Assembly (NCBI GenBank): GCA_043757045.1
Contig: JAYVQC010000170.1
Span: 1-21,859, forward strand
DNA: 21,859 bases
Origin: JANNGC01 sp043757045
GTDB lineage: Bacteria > Verrucomicrobiota > Verrucomicrobiia > Limisphaerales > SIBH01
Direction of reading: 5' to 3'
Shown: positions 1-7,853 of the stretch, piece after piece
Numbering within the stretch: the first letter of the stretch is position 1
Layout: each line of letters starts with the position of its first letter
Made by a program: the position numbers and the translations under genes
Notes under the pieces: generated by a model
The model's database searches: none
What the model saw: the letters and a program-made list of their open reading frames with translations, nothing else
What the model was told of the DNA's origin: nothing

Positions 1-1
1 G

Positions 2-703
2 GGCTACCAGAAAGTCATCAACGGCGCCCGCGCCGTCCTCGACCACTACCGCCCCCACATCCCCATCCACCCCGACTGGCCGATGGTGGAGATCGGCGAA
101 GTCGCGGATGTTCAGGGCGGCGTGCAGAAAAGCCCAAGCCGACAACCGAAGCAAAATCATCGCCCTTATCTGACCGTCCGAAACGTTCAACGCGGATACC
201 TCGACTTGACGGATATTGAGCGGTTCGAGGTAACAGAAGCCGAGCTTGCGAGGCTCAGGCTACAGCTTGGCGACATCTTGGTGGTCGAAGGTAATGGAAG
301 CCGTGAACAGGTCGGACGGACCGCGCTCTTCGACATTCAGGGCGAAGAGTGGATCCATCAGAATCATGTGATCCGCATCCGCCTAAACGCTACGCAGGCG
401 AGACCTCGTTTCGTTAGCGTATTCTTCAATAGTGACCTTGGCCGCGAACAGATGCTGAGGAATGCAGTTACCACCAGCGGGCTTTACATGCTCAGTGTTG
501 GAAGGGTGAAAACACTCCAAATCCCCCTCCCACCCCTCGCCACGCAGCGCGCGATCGTGGCGGAGATCGAAGCCGAGCAAGCCCTCGTGGCCGCGAACCG
601 GGAACTGATCACCCGCTTCGAGAAAAAGATCCAAGCCACCCTCGCCCGCATCTGGGGCGGGGAAGATCAACCCGCCGCCATCACCGAACCCGGCACCGTC
701 TGA
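2..703 (+). CDS. Type I restriction-modification methylase-specificity fusion, C-terminal part (5' end outside window)
   Basis: The reading frame is open from base 2, so the gene begins before the window; 233 residues are visible. The first ~30 residues (GYQKVINGARAVLDHYRPHI, then a DWPMVEIGEVADVQGG-type linker) match the junction where an HsdM-type N6-adenine methylase runs into a specificity domain. Next comes one target-recognition domain (about residues 30-175), then a PLPPLATQRAIVAEIEAE segment and a helical, probably coiled-coil end (to about residue 220) typical of HsdS conserved regions. Only one recognition domain is present; a classical HsdS has two, so this would be a half-specificity fusion that must pair to read a bipartite site. 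Expected role: DNA recognition for adenine methylation in the cytoplasm. The recognition domain (about 120-530) is visibly less GC-rich than its flanks, as expected for swapped domains. The restriction partner downstream is only a remnant. Confidence 0.85.
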   Translation, partial: GYQKVINGARAVLDHYRPHIPIHPDWPMVEIGEVADVQGGVQKSPSRQPKQNHRPYLTVRNVQRGYLDLTDIERFEVTEAELARLRLQLGDILVVEGNGSREQVGRTALFDIQGEEWIHQNHVIRIRLNATQARPRFVSVFFNSDLGREQMLRNAVTTSGLYMLSVGRVKTLQIPLPPLATQRAIVAEIEAEQALVAANRELITRFEKKIQATLARIWGGEDQPAAITEPGTV

Positions 704-711
704 TCCCGCCC

Positions 712-1275
712 ATGCGCTCCACTGTTCCCGAGAAATTGCTGGCCATCGTCGAAGAGATCGACACCCACGGCCATGCCGGCCTCACCCGCCTGACGGTGTT
801 GAAAAAATGGTTCGAGCATCCCGGTCGCCTGCCGTCCTTCGGGCTGTGGATCGCGCGGCGCGCAGCCGGACGCAAAGGCAAGACGAAGGGCGAGGCGGCA
901 GCTTTGCTCAACGAGACGCGCACGCTGCTGGGAACGACAGCCACACGGGAAAGCTTTACCCAGCCGGTGGACCGGGACGTGGTGCAAGTCCTGCATCACC
1001 AGGCACGGGACTTTCACAGTGAGTTCCAGCCGCAGCAATGGGGACCGGTGCGCATCATCCATTGCTGGCCTCTGCTCCTCGTGGAAGCGGGATTGGCGCT
1101 TTATCTGGGCGAAGCGAAGTCGCCTTCGGATGGCTACAAACTGGCGGCGGATTTCTGCCAGCACTACGACTCCCGGTATGGCAACAGTCTGAACGGTCCC
1201 AGCCGGACCAAGGTGATGGAAATTGTCCGCTTCATGTTCGCCGTCGAAGCGATCGAGGAGGACCAAAACCGCTGA
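712..1275 (+). CDS. Uncharacterised 187-aa protein in the restriction-modification locus
   Basis: I do not recognise a named family. The protein is soluble, with no signal peptide or membrane segment. The N-terminal half (about 1-75) is helical and basic, with an LTRLTVLKKWFEHPGRLPSF stretch followed by RRAAGRKGKTKGEA. The C-terminal half (about 90-187) is more mixed, with an aromatic/His patch around FHSEFQPQQWGPVRIIHCWP. The ATG lies 8 bases after the stop of the methylase-specificity gene, so the two are probably co-transcribed, and it sits between the specificity gene and the HsdR remnant. That position suggests an accessory role in the restriction-modification locus, but this is guilt by association only. 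Codon use matches its neighbours and no Shine-Dalgarno is visible. Confidence 0.75.
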   Translation: MRSTVPEKLLAIVEEIDTHGHAGLTRLTVLKKWFEHPGRLPSFGLWIARRAAGRKGKTKGEAAALLNETRTLLGTTATRESFTQPVDRDVVQVLHHQARDFHSEFQPQQWGPVRIIHCWPLLLVEAGLALYLGEAKSPSDGYKLAADFCQHYDSRYGNSLNGPSRTKVMEIVRFMFAVEAIEEDQNR

Positions 1276-1345
1276 AAGACGGGCCGACTCCAACACCTGA
1301 ATTACTGCCGCCTTTGCAACGCATCCCACCCGCCTCACGCCAACG

Positions 1346-1909
1346 ATGAAACCCACCACCCGAAAACCCGGCGACTGGAGCGCCATCCGCCAACACCTCG
1401 CCACCTGGGGAAAGCCCGCGCTGATCGCCCTGATCAAAGACCTTTACGATGCGGGGGCGGAGAACCGCGACTTCCTCCTGGCGCGCTGTCAGGCCGACGC
1501 GGGTGGTGGCACGGCCCTGGAGAACTATCGGAAGAAGATCGTGGAGCAATTTTTCCCTGCCCGGGGGATGTTCGGCAAACTCAAGCTGGGTGAGGCGCGC
1601 AAAGCCATCCGCGACTACCGCAAAGCCACCGGCAACCTGCCTGGCACGGCGGAACTGCTCATGTGCTACGTCGAGAATGGAGCCAAGTTCACTGCCGAAT
1701 ACGGCGACATCGACGAACGCTTCTACAGCAGCATCGAATCCGCGCTGGACGAACTGGCAGCGCTCCTCCGCAAAGAGCCGGGGCTGTATCCGCTCTTTGC
1801 CGAGCGTCTGGCCAAGGTAGAGCAACTCACCGATGGCATCGGTTGGGGCTTCCACGATTTCATCGCCGATGTCGTCGGACAGTTGGAGGACGAACTCAGC
1901 GGCTCCTGA
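1346..1909 (+). CDS. DUF6155-like protein
   Basis: This 187-aa soluble protein of unknown function carries the run of motifs I associate with DUF6155: ENYRKKIVEQFFPARG near residue 60, then KLGEARKAIRDYRKATG, LLMCYVENGAKFTAEYGDID and FYSSIESALDE, and near the C-terminus DGIGWGFHDFIADVVGQLE. It is predominantly helical and has no export signal. The ATG is 70 bases downstream of the preceding gene, in the same direction, inside the degraded restriction-modification locus. Its intact frame contrasts with the broken sequence directly after it. The family name is recalled from motif pattern, not from a search; the biochemical role is not known to me. Confidence 0.7.
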   Translation: MKPTTRKPGDWSAIRQHLATWGKPALIALIKDLYDAGAENRDFLLARCQADAGGGTALENYRKKIVEQFFPARGMFGKLKLGEARKAIRDYRKATGNLPGTAELLMCYVENGAKFTAEYGDIDERFYSSIESALDELAALLRKEPGLYPLFAERLAKVEQLTDGIGWGFHDFIADVVGQLEDELSGS

Positions 1910-1938
1910 CGCGCTGCTACGCCCGCTTCCTCGAATAG

Positions 1939-2157
1939 AGCCACCACCCCGACGACCGCGAGTATTCCGACGACGCCGACCAAATCCGCGAAGTCCTCAT
2001 CCACGCCCACTACCGCTCGCAAAAAGACATCGAAATCTGCGCCGCCTTCGACATCGCCGCCAAGTTCGGCACGCCCACCAACTTCCCCGGCATCGAGTCC
2101 CTCCACCAAACCCTCCGCGCCACCTACACCGAGCCAGAAGCAGCGGCCACCGTTTGA
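1939..2157 (+). pseudogene. Orphan coding fragment without start codon
   Basis: A frame of 72 codons follows a TAG at 1936-1938 and ends at TGA 2155-2157. It contains no ATG, GTG or TTG, yet it looks coding: nearly every codon ends in C or G, and the product is a balanced soluble sequence (DDREYSDDADQIREVLIHAH, then DIAAKFGTPTNFPG). The same frame continues upstream of the TAG as CYARFLE, so the TAG may be a nonsense mutation (CAG to TAG) or the frame may have been joined here by a deletion. I do not recognise the family. It lies between the DUF6155-like gene and the HsdR scrap and is best read as debris of a gene lost from this locus. Confidence 0.5.
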
Positions 2158-2158
2158 A

Positions 2159-2572
2159 GGCCAAGCGTGCGGCTCTGGTGCCAGTTTGAACGCGATGGGC
2201 AGCCCCTCCAAGGCGCTGGTGGCTTTCACCGACGTGGTGAAGGACGCCAAGTACGGCCAGGAATACACCGAAGCCAAGATGAACGGCTTCCCCGAGGCTG
2301 CGACGGGGGATCGCTACGAGGCCGATGAATACCGATTCCTCATTGTGGCGAGCAAGTTCCAGACGGGCTTCGATCAGCCCAAGCTGGTGGCGATGTATGT
2401 GGACAAGAAGCTCAGCGGCGTGGCCTGCGTGCAAACGCTCTCCCGCCTGAACCGCACCACGGCGGGCAAGGAGGATACCTTCGTGCTCGACTTCGAGAAT
2501 ACGGCGGAAGACATCGAGAAAGGCTTCCAGCCCTTCTACGACCGCGTCACCCTGTCCAAGGAAACCGACGCC
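2159..2572 (+). pseudogene. hsdR: HsdR remnant (type I restriction subunit, helicase C-terminal motifs only)
   Basis: The frame encodes GSPSKALVAFTDVVKDAKYG, then YRFLIVASKFQTGFDQPKLV (motif V region) and VQTLSRLNRTTAGKEDTFVL (motif VI, with the arginines of QxxxRxxR), then a DIEKGFQPFYDRV tail. These are hallmarks of the second RecA-like domain of HsdR. Only about 130 of the usual ~1000 residues remain: no PD-(D/E)xK nuclease domain, no Walker A or DEAD motif, and homology stops near codon TDA at about 2572, after which the frame runs into sequence unrelated to HsdR. A TTG at 2186 could in principle start translation, but it lies just inside the homologous region. The fragment cannot cut or translocate DNA, so the locus has lost restriction unless another HsdR exists elsewhere. 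Confidence 0.85.
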
Positions 2573-2630
2573 ACACCCGCGACACATATTTTCGCTTCAA
2601 TCTCCCGCTTGAAACTCCTAGCGTCTGGTC

Positions 2631-2981
2631 ATGCACAATCTGTCCGTTGGCTTGCAAGCACTGGTGGCGGCGTCGGTTTTCTTCGTGTGGGTGGTGCGCT
2701 ACGCCAACGCCGTTCAGGAGTTCAAACAGTATGGCCTGCCCGACTGGCTGCGCGATCTCGTGGGTGTCTTGAAGATGACCTTCGCCTTGCTGCTCTTGAT
2801 CGGAGTTGAGCGTCCACAATTCGCCGTGGTGGGCGGCGTCGGCATCGCCCTCCTGATGCTCGCGGCCTTCGTCACGCATCTGCGGGCGAAGAATCCCGTC
2901 ATAAAAATGCTGCCCTGCCTGAGCTTGCTGGTGCTCACCGCCCTCATCGCTTGGATCAACTACCGGTTGCTGGGAAAGTAG
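2631..2981 (+). CDS. DoxX-like small membrane protein
   Basis: 116 residues with four predicted membrane segments: about 5-24, 41-63, 66-86 and 92-113. The pattern FKQYGLPDWLRDLVGVLKM, followed by LLLLIGVERPQFAVVGG and a LLMLAAFVTHLRAKNP stretch, is that of the DoxX-like family (four-helix inner-membrane proteins; function unclear, some relatives linked to thiol/redox stress or quinone metabolism). Length is normal for the family. The ATG at 2631 has no Shine-Dalgarno and lies only ~60 bases after the HsdR homology ends, so its original upstream region may have been replaced by the rearrangement. It converges with the antiporter gene on the opposite strand. Confidence 0.8.
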   Translation: MHNLSVGLQALVAASVFFVWVVRYANAVQEFKQYGLPDWLRDLVGVLKMTFALLLLIGVERPQFAVVGGVGIALLMLAAFVTHLRAKNPVIKMLPCLSLLVLTALIAWINYRLLGK

Positions 2982-3058
2982 CCTTCGCACGACGGCAGGC
3001 GTCGCTGCAAAACTTCACGTTATCCCCATCGCGCAATAGCTGGGGTTCATGGGAGATT

Positions 3059-4708
3059 TTACTCGACCCGTTGCCCCCGATAGCGGACGAGGAGCCAGCA
3101 CGCCACACCACCGGCAGCCAGTAACCACCACGGGGAGATTCCATACCCAGCGGGCAGGTAGCCGATGAATGTGGCGAGCAGCGCAGCGGTCAGGGCGTAA
3201 GGCATTTGGGTGCGCACGTGGGCCATCACGTCGCAATCACTGCTGAAGGCGGAGACGATGGTCGTGTCGCTGATCGGCGAACAATGATCGCCGAAGACGG
3301 CACCAGCCAGCACCGCGCCCACGGTCGCCACGAGCACCGGGCTGGCGGCCACGCCGGCGTGGAAGGCGGTGAGCTTGACGGCCAGCGGAATCGCCAGCGG
3401 CATCACGATGGCCATCGTGCCCCACGAGGTGCCGGTGCTGAAGGAGATGACAGACGCGAGCAGGAAGACGAGAGCGGGGAGCCACGCGGATGGGAGACGT
3501 TCACCGAGGAGCGCCACCAGATAGTTCGCGGTGCCAAGTTCCTTGATGACGCTGTTGAGCATCCAGGCAAAGACGAGGATGAGTGTGGGCAGGAACATCT
3601 GTTGCATGCCGTGAAAGAAGGCGTGAGTTCCGCTTTCCGTTGATCCTCCGGCGACGGCGGTAGTGGTGCGGGATACTGCGGTCAAACCCAGCGCCACGAC
3701 ACTGGCGACCGCCGTAGCAAGGACGAACACCGCGGCCGCATCAGCTTTGCCCATCGCCTCGACAAGATGAGCGAAGGTGAGAGTCATTTCGAGTCCGCCT
3801 CCACCGACATACAAGCCGCCGAAAACGCCGAGCACGAGCACGGTCAGCGGGATCAAGGCCAGGGCGGCACGCGATCCGGTGGGCGGCGCATCGGTCGGAT
3901 GGGCAGCGCTGGCCTTGGTATCGAGGCGCTGCTGCGCGCGGCAGGCTTTTTCGGCGACGAGCATCGGACCCCAATCGCGCATCAGCCAGATGAGCAGAAA
4001 GACCAGCAGCAGCATGAACCAGTTGTAGAACCGGAAGGGCAGGCTCAAGACGAGCCAGGAGAAAGGGGCGACTGCTTCGGCCAGCGCGGTGTCGCCGGTG
4101 TTCACCAGACCCTGGCGGATGACGGACATTTCGTAGGCCACCCACGTCGAGAGCAAGGCCAGCCCCGCGATGGGCGAGGACGTGGAGTCCACGATGAACG
4201 AGAGTTTCTCGCGCGAGAGACCGGCGCGGTCCGCGATGGGACGCAATGTTTTCCCGACCAACATGGAACTGGCCAGGCCGTCAAAGAACACCAGCCAGCC
4301 CATGAAATACGCGCCCAGCGCCGCGCGGCGCGGACTCCGCGATTGTCCCATCACACGCTCGGTCAGCGCCGTCATGCCGCCATTGCGACTGAGCACTTCG
4401 ACGAATCCGCCCATCATCAGGGTGAAGATCAGCACGCTGATGTTCCATCGATCAATGAGGGACGGGATGAGCCGTCCGATCAACAGATCTTGAAACGCGG
4501 TCCATGGATTTCCGCCATGCAGCAGCAACGCGCCGCTGAATGCGCCGAGAAAGAGGGAGAGATAAATGTCACGGGTGAGGAAGGCCAGTCCGACCGCGAG
4601 CACGCTCGGCCAGAGAACCGCCGGGCTGGCCTTGAAGTCCGGCACCAGCAAGCAGGCGAACGTGGCGAGAAAAGCCGCCACGGTGATGAGGATTCGTGTT
4701 CGATTCAT
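3059..4708 (-). CDS. nhaC: NhaC-family Na+/H+ antiporter
   Basis: 549-aa polytopic inner-membrane protein with 11-13 likely membrane segments and a hydrophobic N-terminus beginning at the first residues. The signature GDHCSPISDTTIVSAFSSDC (about residues 473-492) is diagnostic of the NhaC branch of ion transporters. Other conserved blocks are GFVEVLSRNGGM, FFDGLASSMLVGKTLRPIAD with its buried Asp, and STSSPIAGLALLSTW. The family exchanges Na+ (in some members organic ions) for protons. A basic, soluble loop around residues 245-280 is less conserved-looking. It is the last gene of a minus-strand run, 63 bases after the methyltransferase stop, so it may be co-transcribed with it. Substrate cannot be fixed from sequence: NhaC relatives include malate-lactate and amino-acid-linked exchangers. 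Confidence 0.9.
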   Translation of the reverse strand: MNRTRILITVAAFLATFACLLVPDFKASPAVLWPSVLAVGLAFLTRDIYLSLFLGAFSGALLLHGGNPWTAFQDLLIGRLIPSLIDRWNISVLIFTLMMGGFVEVLSRNGGMTALTERVMGQSRSPRRAALGAYFMGWLVFFDGLASSMLVGKTLRPIADRAGLSREKLSFIVDSTSSPIAGLALLSTWVAYEMSVIRQGLVNTGDTALAEAVAPFSWLVLSLPFRFYNWFMLLLVFLLIWLMRDWGPMLVAEKACRAQQRLDTKASAAHPTDAPPTGSRAALALIPLTVLVLGVFGGLYVGGGGLEMTLTFAHLVEAMGKADAAAVFVLATAVASVVALGLTAVSRTTTAVAGGSTESGTHAFFHGMQQMFLPTLILVFAWMLNSVIKELGTANYLVALLGERLPSAWLPALVFLLASVISFSTGTSWGTMAIVMPLAIPLAVKLTAFHAGVAASPVLVATVGAVLAGAVFGDHCSPISDTTIVSAFSSDCDVMAHVRTQMPYALTAALLATFIGYLPAGYGISPWWLLAAGGVACWLLVRYRGQRVE

Positions 4709-4771
4709 GCGCAGCCCAACTACTGAAACGCCACCGGGTGAATGGAGCGAGCGTTTTTTGGCGGACTTACC

Positions 4772-5536
4772 TCAGCGCCGAATCCAGACCGTGGCCAGCG
4801 CGACGCTCCACTGGAACTTGCGCACATGCTCTCGGATCAGAAAAGGCAGGTCCAACGAGCGAGCGAGAGTGAACTGTGGTGCGAGCACGGCTTGGAGCGT
4901 TTCGAGAGTTCGAATCGGGCGTCCGTTTTCCTCAAAGCCGCCCAGCCACTGCGGTCGCGCGGTGTAATCCTCAAGCCAGGTGCAAGGCGTGGTCAGGATC
5001 AATTGCCCACCCGACCGCACCAACGCGGGCAGCGAGTCCAGGCAGCGACGGGGATCGTGAAGTCGATCCACCAGGTTCGCCATCAGCACCACGTCGAATG
5101 TCCCCAGATCAGGACGCAACGCCTGAGCGTCCCCTTGCTCGAACTTCACCCGGTCGCGCTCGATCCCGGCAGGCACCAGCGCCGTGGCGGGCGTGGTCAG
5201 TAATCCTTCCTCAGCGTAAGCGTAGGAAATCGTTCCTTGCTGCTGCAGTTGCCGCGCAACCTCGATGAACCGGTGCGAGTAATCAATGCCGATGACTTCG
5301 GAACAATGCCGCGCCAGCTCGAACGTGGATCGCCCGACCGCGCAGCCGAGATCCAATGCGCGCGCTTGGGCGGGCAGACGGGCAGTGTCGATGCATTCGG
5401 AGACGCAGCGCGCCGGGTATTCGAGTGCGGTCGTCGGGCCGAACGGCCAGGGCAGAATCTGCGCCGGCGTCCCGTAGTGGAAGAGCAGATACTCGGAGAC
5501 CGCCCGCTCGGTTTCGTAGAAGTCGGAGGCGTTCAC
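4772..5536 (-). CDS. Putative 4-mercaptohistidine N1-methyltransferase (OvoA C-terminal-domain family)
   Basis: 254-aa class I SAM-dependent methyltransferase. Motif I is ALDLGCAVGRSTFELA (about residues 60-75) with the ribose-binding acid at Asp85 (IGIDYS). Family-specific blocks are EYLLFHYG at 15-22, FDVVLMANLVDRLHDP, TTPCTWLEDYT, WLGGFEENG and LPFLIREHVRKFQWSVA. This set matches the stand-alone form of the OvoA C-terminal methyltransferase domain, which methylates 4/5-mercaptohistidine to ovothiol A. The start is GTG, overlapping the stop of the upstream gene as GTGA, so translation is probably coupled. The sulfoxide-synthase partner (OvoA N-terminal domain) is not in this window. The protein has no export signal and should be cytoplasmic. 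Confidence 0.82.
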   Translation of the reverse strand: MNASDFYETERAVSEYLLFHYGTPAQILPWPFGPTTALEYPARCVSECIDTARLPAQARALDLGCAVGRSTFELARHCSEVIGIDYSHRFIEVARQLQQQGTISYAYAEEGLLTTPATALVPAGIERDRVKFEQGDAQALRPDLGTFDVVLMANLVDRLHDPRRCLDSLPALVRSGGQLILTTPCTWLEDYTARPQWLGGFEENGRPIRTLETLQAVLAPQFTLARSLDLPFLIREHVRKFQWSVALATVWIRR

Positions 5537-6687
5537 GAGGCCAGCGCGTGTTGCAGGTAGGGAGCCGGACGATAATTTTCAATCACCACCTCGCTCTTGC
5601 CATCGCGGAACATGCGCGCTTGCGGGACGCGAATCTCCGGCGTCTTGGTCGGCGAGAACAAAATGTCGTCGTGCGTGGCGTTCTTCGCGACCTTGAACTT
5701 GTCCGGCGTCAGATGCCCACCGAGATGATCGCTGCGGCCCGTGGCCACATGCAGTGTGCCGAGGATTTTTTCATCCTGGATGTCGCGGCCCGAGGGCGGC
5801 AGATCCTGCGTGCCAAAGCCCAACTCGCCAAGCTCGCCCGTCGCGGGATCAGAAGTGAGAAGAGAATTGTGCGCGGCGATGGTTGCGGGATTGCCCGAGA
5901 GGAAGTTCGCCTTCTGAATCCGCCCGCTGGTGACATTTAACAGTCCGATGCTGCCATCGGGATAGCGCCGAGGGAACTGCCCTTCCGCGCCGGTCGGCAC
6001 GAAATAAACCTCGCCCGCCGGAAGATTCGCCACATCGGGTTTGTCGCCGCGACACAGGCCGTGGCTCTTCTGCGCCTCCTGGCGATTGCACAGCAGTTTC
6101 AAAGTGGCTTTGTGATCCATCACCTCAAAGTCGATCTCGAACGAGTCGGCGCGGGTCATCGCCAGACGCAGCTTCTCGGCCTCGCGGCTGACGTCGTTGT
6201 AGTCCACGGCCAGCCCGGTGCGGAGGATGATCGGGTTGACTCCGTGAAGTGTCGCACCACGAAAACCAAACTGTTTTGCGAAGGCGGTCAGCGGCGCGGT
6301 GGCCGAGAAGGTCGAGATGCAGAGGAGGATGTCGAAGTTCGGATAGACATCGTTCGCCAGGCTGACTTGGCGTCCTTCGGGCGTCCACGCGTCGTCGGGC
6401 AAGCCGAGGTTGCTGCCACCTGTGATCTGGTAGGCGAATATCTCACCGCCTACGAGACCCAGCTCCGCGAGCACTCCGTTCTTCAGACCGAGGTAGAACA
6501 CATCATGTGCGTGGCGCTGAATCGTCAATGCGTCGTCCTTGAGGAAGTCAAAGTTCGCGATCTGCTTTGGGTCAGTAAAATCGATCAAGATGCCGATGCG
6601 CTGGCCAGGCTTGGGTTCGAACACCGTCCTAAGCAAACGCGCGAGGCTGAATTCGGGAAAGGTGCGGGCAGTAGATTCCATCGTCAT
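5533..6687 (-). CDS. M29-aminopeptidase-like metallohydrolase
   Basis: 384 aa, cytoplasmic. The C-terminal half carries a motif series like that of family M29 (thermophilic aminopeptidases): LPAGEVYFVP with Glu226, GELGELGFG with Glu288, DEKILGTLHVATG with Glu306 and His313, and THDDILF with His339-x-Asp341. M29 enzymes bind two metal ions through Glu, Glu, His and H-x-D ligands in this order and similar spacing. The N-terminal half (about 15-200) is a poorly conserved alpha/beta region, with PGQRIGILIDFTD resembling the M29 N-terminal domain. Length is close to M29 (about 400). ATG at 6687 with an alternative ATG at 6681; no Shine-Dalgarno. It follows the glycohydrolase-like gene by 48 bases and overlaps the methyltransferase by 4. 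The substrate is unknown, and it may not be a peptidase. Confidence 0.6.
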   Translation of the reverse strand: MTMESTARTFPEFSLARLLRTVFEPKPGQRIGILIDFTDPKQIANFDFLKDDALTIQRHAHDVFYLGLKNGVLAELGLVGGEIFAYQITGGSNLGLPDDAWTPEGRQVSLANDVYPNFDILLCISTFSATAPLTAFAKQFGFRGATLHGVNPIILRTGLAVDYNDVSREAEKLRLAMTRADSFEIDFEVMDHKATLKLLCNRQEAQKSHGLCRGDKPDVANLPAGEVYFVPTGAEGQFPRRYPDGSIGLLNVTSGRIQKANFLSGNPATIAAHNSLLTSDPATGELGELGFGTQDLPPSGRDIQDEKILGTLHVATGRSDHLGGHLTPDKFKVAKNATHDDILFSPTKTPEIRVPQARMFRDGKSEVVIENYRPAPYLQHALAS

Positions 6688-6735
6688 CTTGACAATCTTA
6701 ACGTGCTGGAACTCAAAGGCAAATTTTGGTCCGCG

Positions 6736-7743
6736 TCACGAAGCCAACGAGGAGATCTCACGACGCAGGACTGCGGCATCGTGCAGTCCCTCGCAGAACT
6801 TCGCCGGGATCCTGCTCGTGCCCGCAGCCACGCCGAGCAAGGCTCCCACCACCGCGCCGCGATGACAGTTGTCTCCGCCGAGGTTGGTGTTGGCGATGAT
6901 GCCCGCTTCAAAGTCGTCCGCATATTTCCACGCGAGATACAGCGAGGCGGGAAAGGCATCAGCAATGTAGCAGGCGGGGCTGACGCGTTGGCCGATGACC
7001 ACTTCATCCGGCTCGCGCGACCACTGCTGGGCGGTGCGCGGGGATAACCAGTCGCTGCCGTGCGTGAAGATGGCTTCGCGCAACGCGCCGCCCGCGACCA
7101 CCGCGCCGAGGATCTGAACCACCGCATCAGCGGCCTTCAACACTTCCGGCGCACGATGGGTGAGCTGAACATGTTCACGCACAACTTCCCTCGTGGCTGC
7201 GACATCCCGGCCGCCGAACCCGCAGAGCACGCCGACGTGAGCCAGGCCGCCAATGTGAATGTCGCTGCCGCCACACTTCCGCGGCTTGGTGCCGCGCGCG
7301 TAGGTCGTGAAGAATTTCCGGTGACACTCCTCGACATAGGTATCGCGATGCCGGCCCGGGGTGAGCATGAAATCGAGGTAGCGCTGAAGATAATCTTCCG
7401 CGTCGTAGCGGCCGAGCGCGCGGAGAGAGTCGAAGAGCACGCGGGCGAGTTGGAGATTGAGCGTGTTTTCGCCGGCGCGCAGGAACTGGTGATAGTGAAT
7501 GCCGCGCTGCCCCCAGTATTGCGCCTGCTCGTGCAGAATGTCGCCGCGTTCATTGAGCGGCGTGTATTCCGAACGCCAAAGGATGCTGTCGGGGTGCGGA
7601 TTTCGCGGTGCCACATAATCGCGCACCAATCCGTAATCGCGGTGCAGCGCGGCGCGATCATAATACCAATGGACGGGCATGGCATGCGCGTCACCAATGA
7701 AGGCGCCCCAGATGAGGCCGGCCCGTTGCTCCTGTGAAGTCAT
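6736..7743 (-). CDS. ADP-ribosylglycohydrolase-fold protein, non-canonical metal motifs
   Basis: 335-aa all-helical protein with the fold signatures of the ADP-ribosylglycohydrolase/DraG family: GLIWGAFIGDAHAMPVHW near the N-terminus (Gly17-Asp18) and NTNLGGDNCHRGAVVGALLG near the C-terminus (GGD at 289-291). In canonical members the last motif is GGDTDT and a TDDT motif lies near residue 75; here these are replaced by GGDNCH and an ERGDILHEQ region, so the usual di-magnesium site is not intact. It may act on a different ADP-ribosyl-like substrate or be catalytically altered. I chose ATG 7743 over an upstream TTG at 7779 because the family motif starts within 10 residues of it and a promoter-like sequence occupies the extension. 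First gene of a minus-strand run, divergent from the DUF2071 gene. Confidence 0.75.
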   Translation of the reverse strand: MTSQEQRAGLIWGAFIGDAHAMPVHWYYDRAALHRDYGLVRDYVAPRNPHPDSILWRSEYTPLNERGDILHEQAQYWGQRGIHYHQFLRAGENTLNLQLARVLFDSLRALGRYDAEDYLQRYLDFMLTPGRHRDTYVEECHRKFFTTYARGTKPRKCGGSDIHIGGLAHVGVLCGFGGRDVAATREVVREHVQLTHRAPEVLKAADAVVQILGAVVAGGALREAIFTHGSDWLSPRTAQQWSREPDEVVIGQRVSPACYIADAFPASLYLAWKYADDFEAGIIANTNLGGDNCHRGAVVGALLGVAAGTSRIPAKFCEGLHDAAVLRREISSLAS

Positions 7744-7751
7744 TTGAAGCA

Positions 7752-7779
7752 AGTATATTGGCGGTTCAGTGCGACGCAA
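7752..7779 (-). promoter_or_regulatory. Candidate promoter for the minus-strand glycohydrolase/M29/methyltransferase/antiporter run
   Basis: Read on the minus strand, TTGCGT (7774-7779) is followed after 16 bases by TATACT (7752-7757), a good -10 box. Transcription would start about 7744-7746, almost at the ATG at 7743, giving a leaderless or nearly leaderless message; this agrees with the lack of a Shine-Dalgarno. The -35 match is weak (3 of 6). Confidence 0.4.
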
Positions 7780-7853
7780 ACTCGCGTTCGGAGACTTGCC
7801 ACCGCTTCACTCTGAATTGTTTCTGAACAGCTTTCCAACTAGGGTGTTTCCCC

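Noticed and set aside
2982..3058. Bidirectional terminator between the DoxX-like and antiporter genes
   Set aside because: Only a 5-bp stem (CCCCA/TGGGG) with a 12-base loop and no T tract; too weak to call.
3767..4726. 319-aa plus-strand ORF opposite the antiporter
   Set aside because: It is antisense to NhaC, is very rich in Gln, Glu, His and Arg, and matches no family; it is a by-product of high GC.
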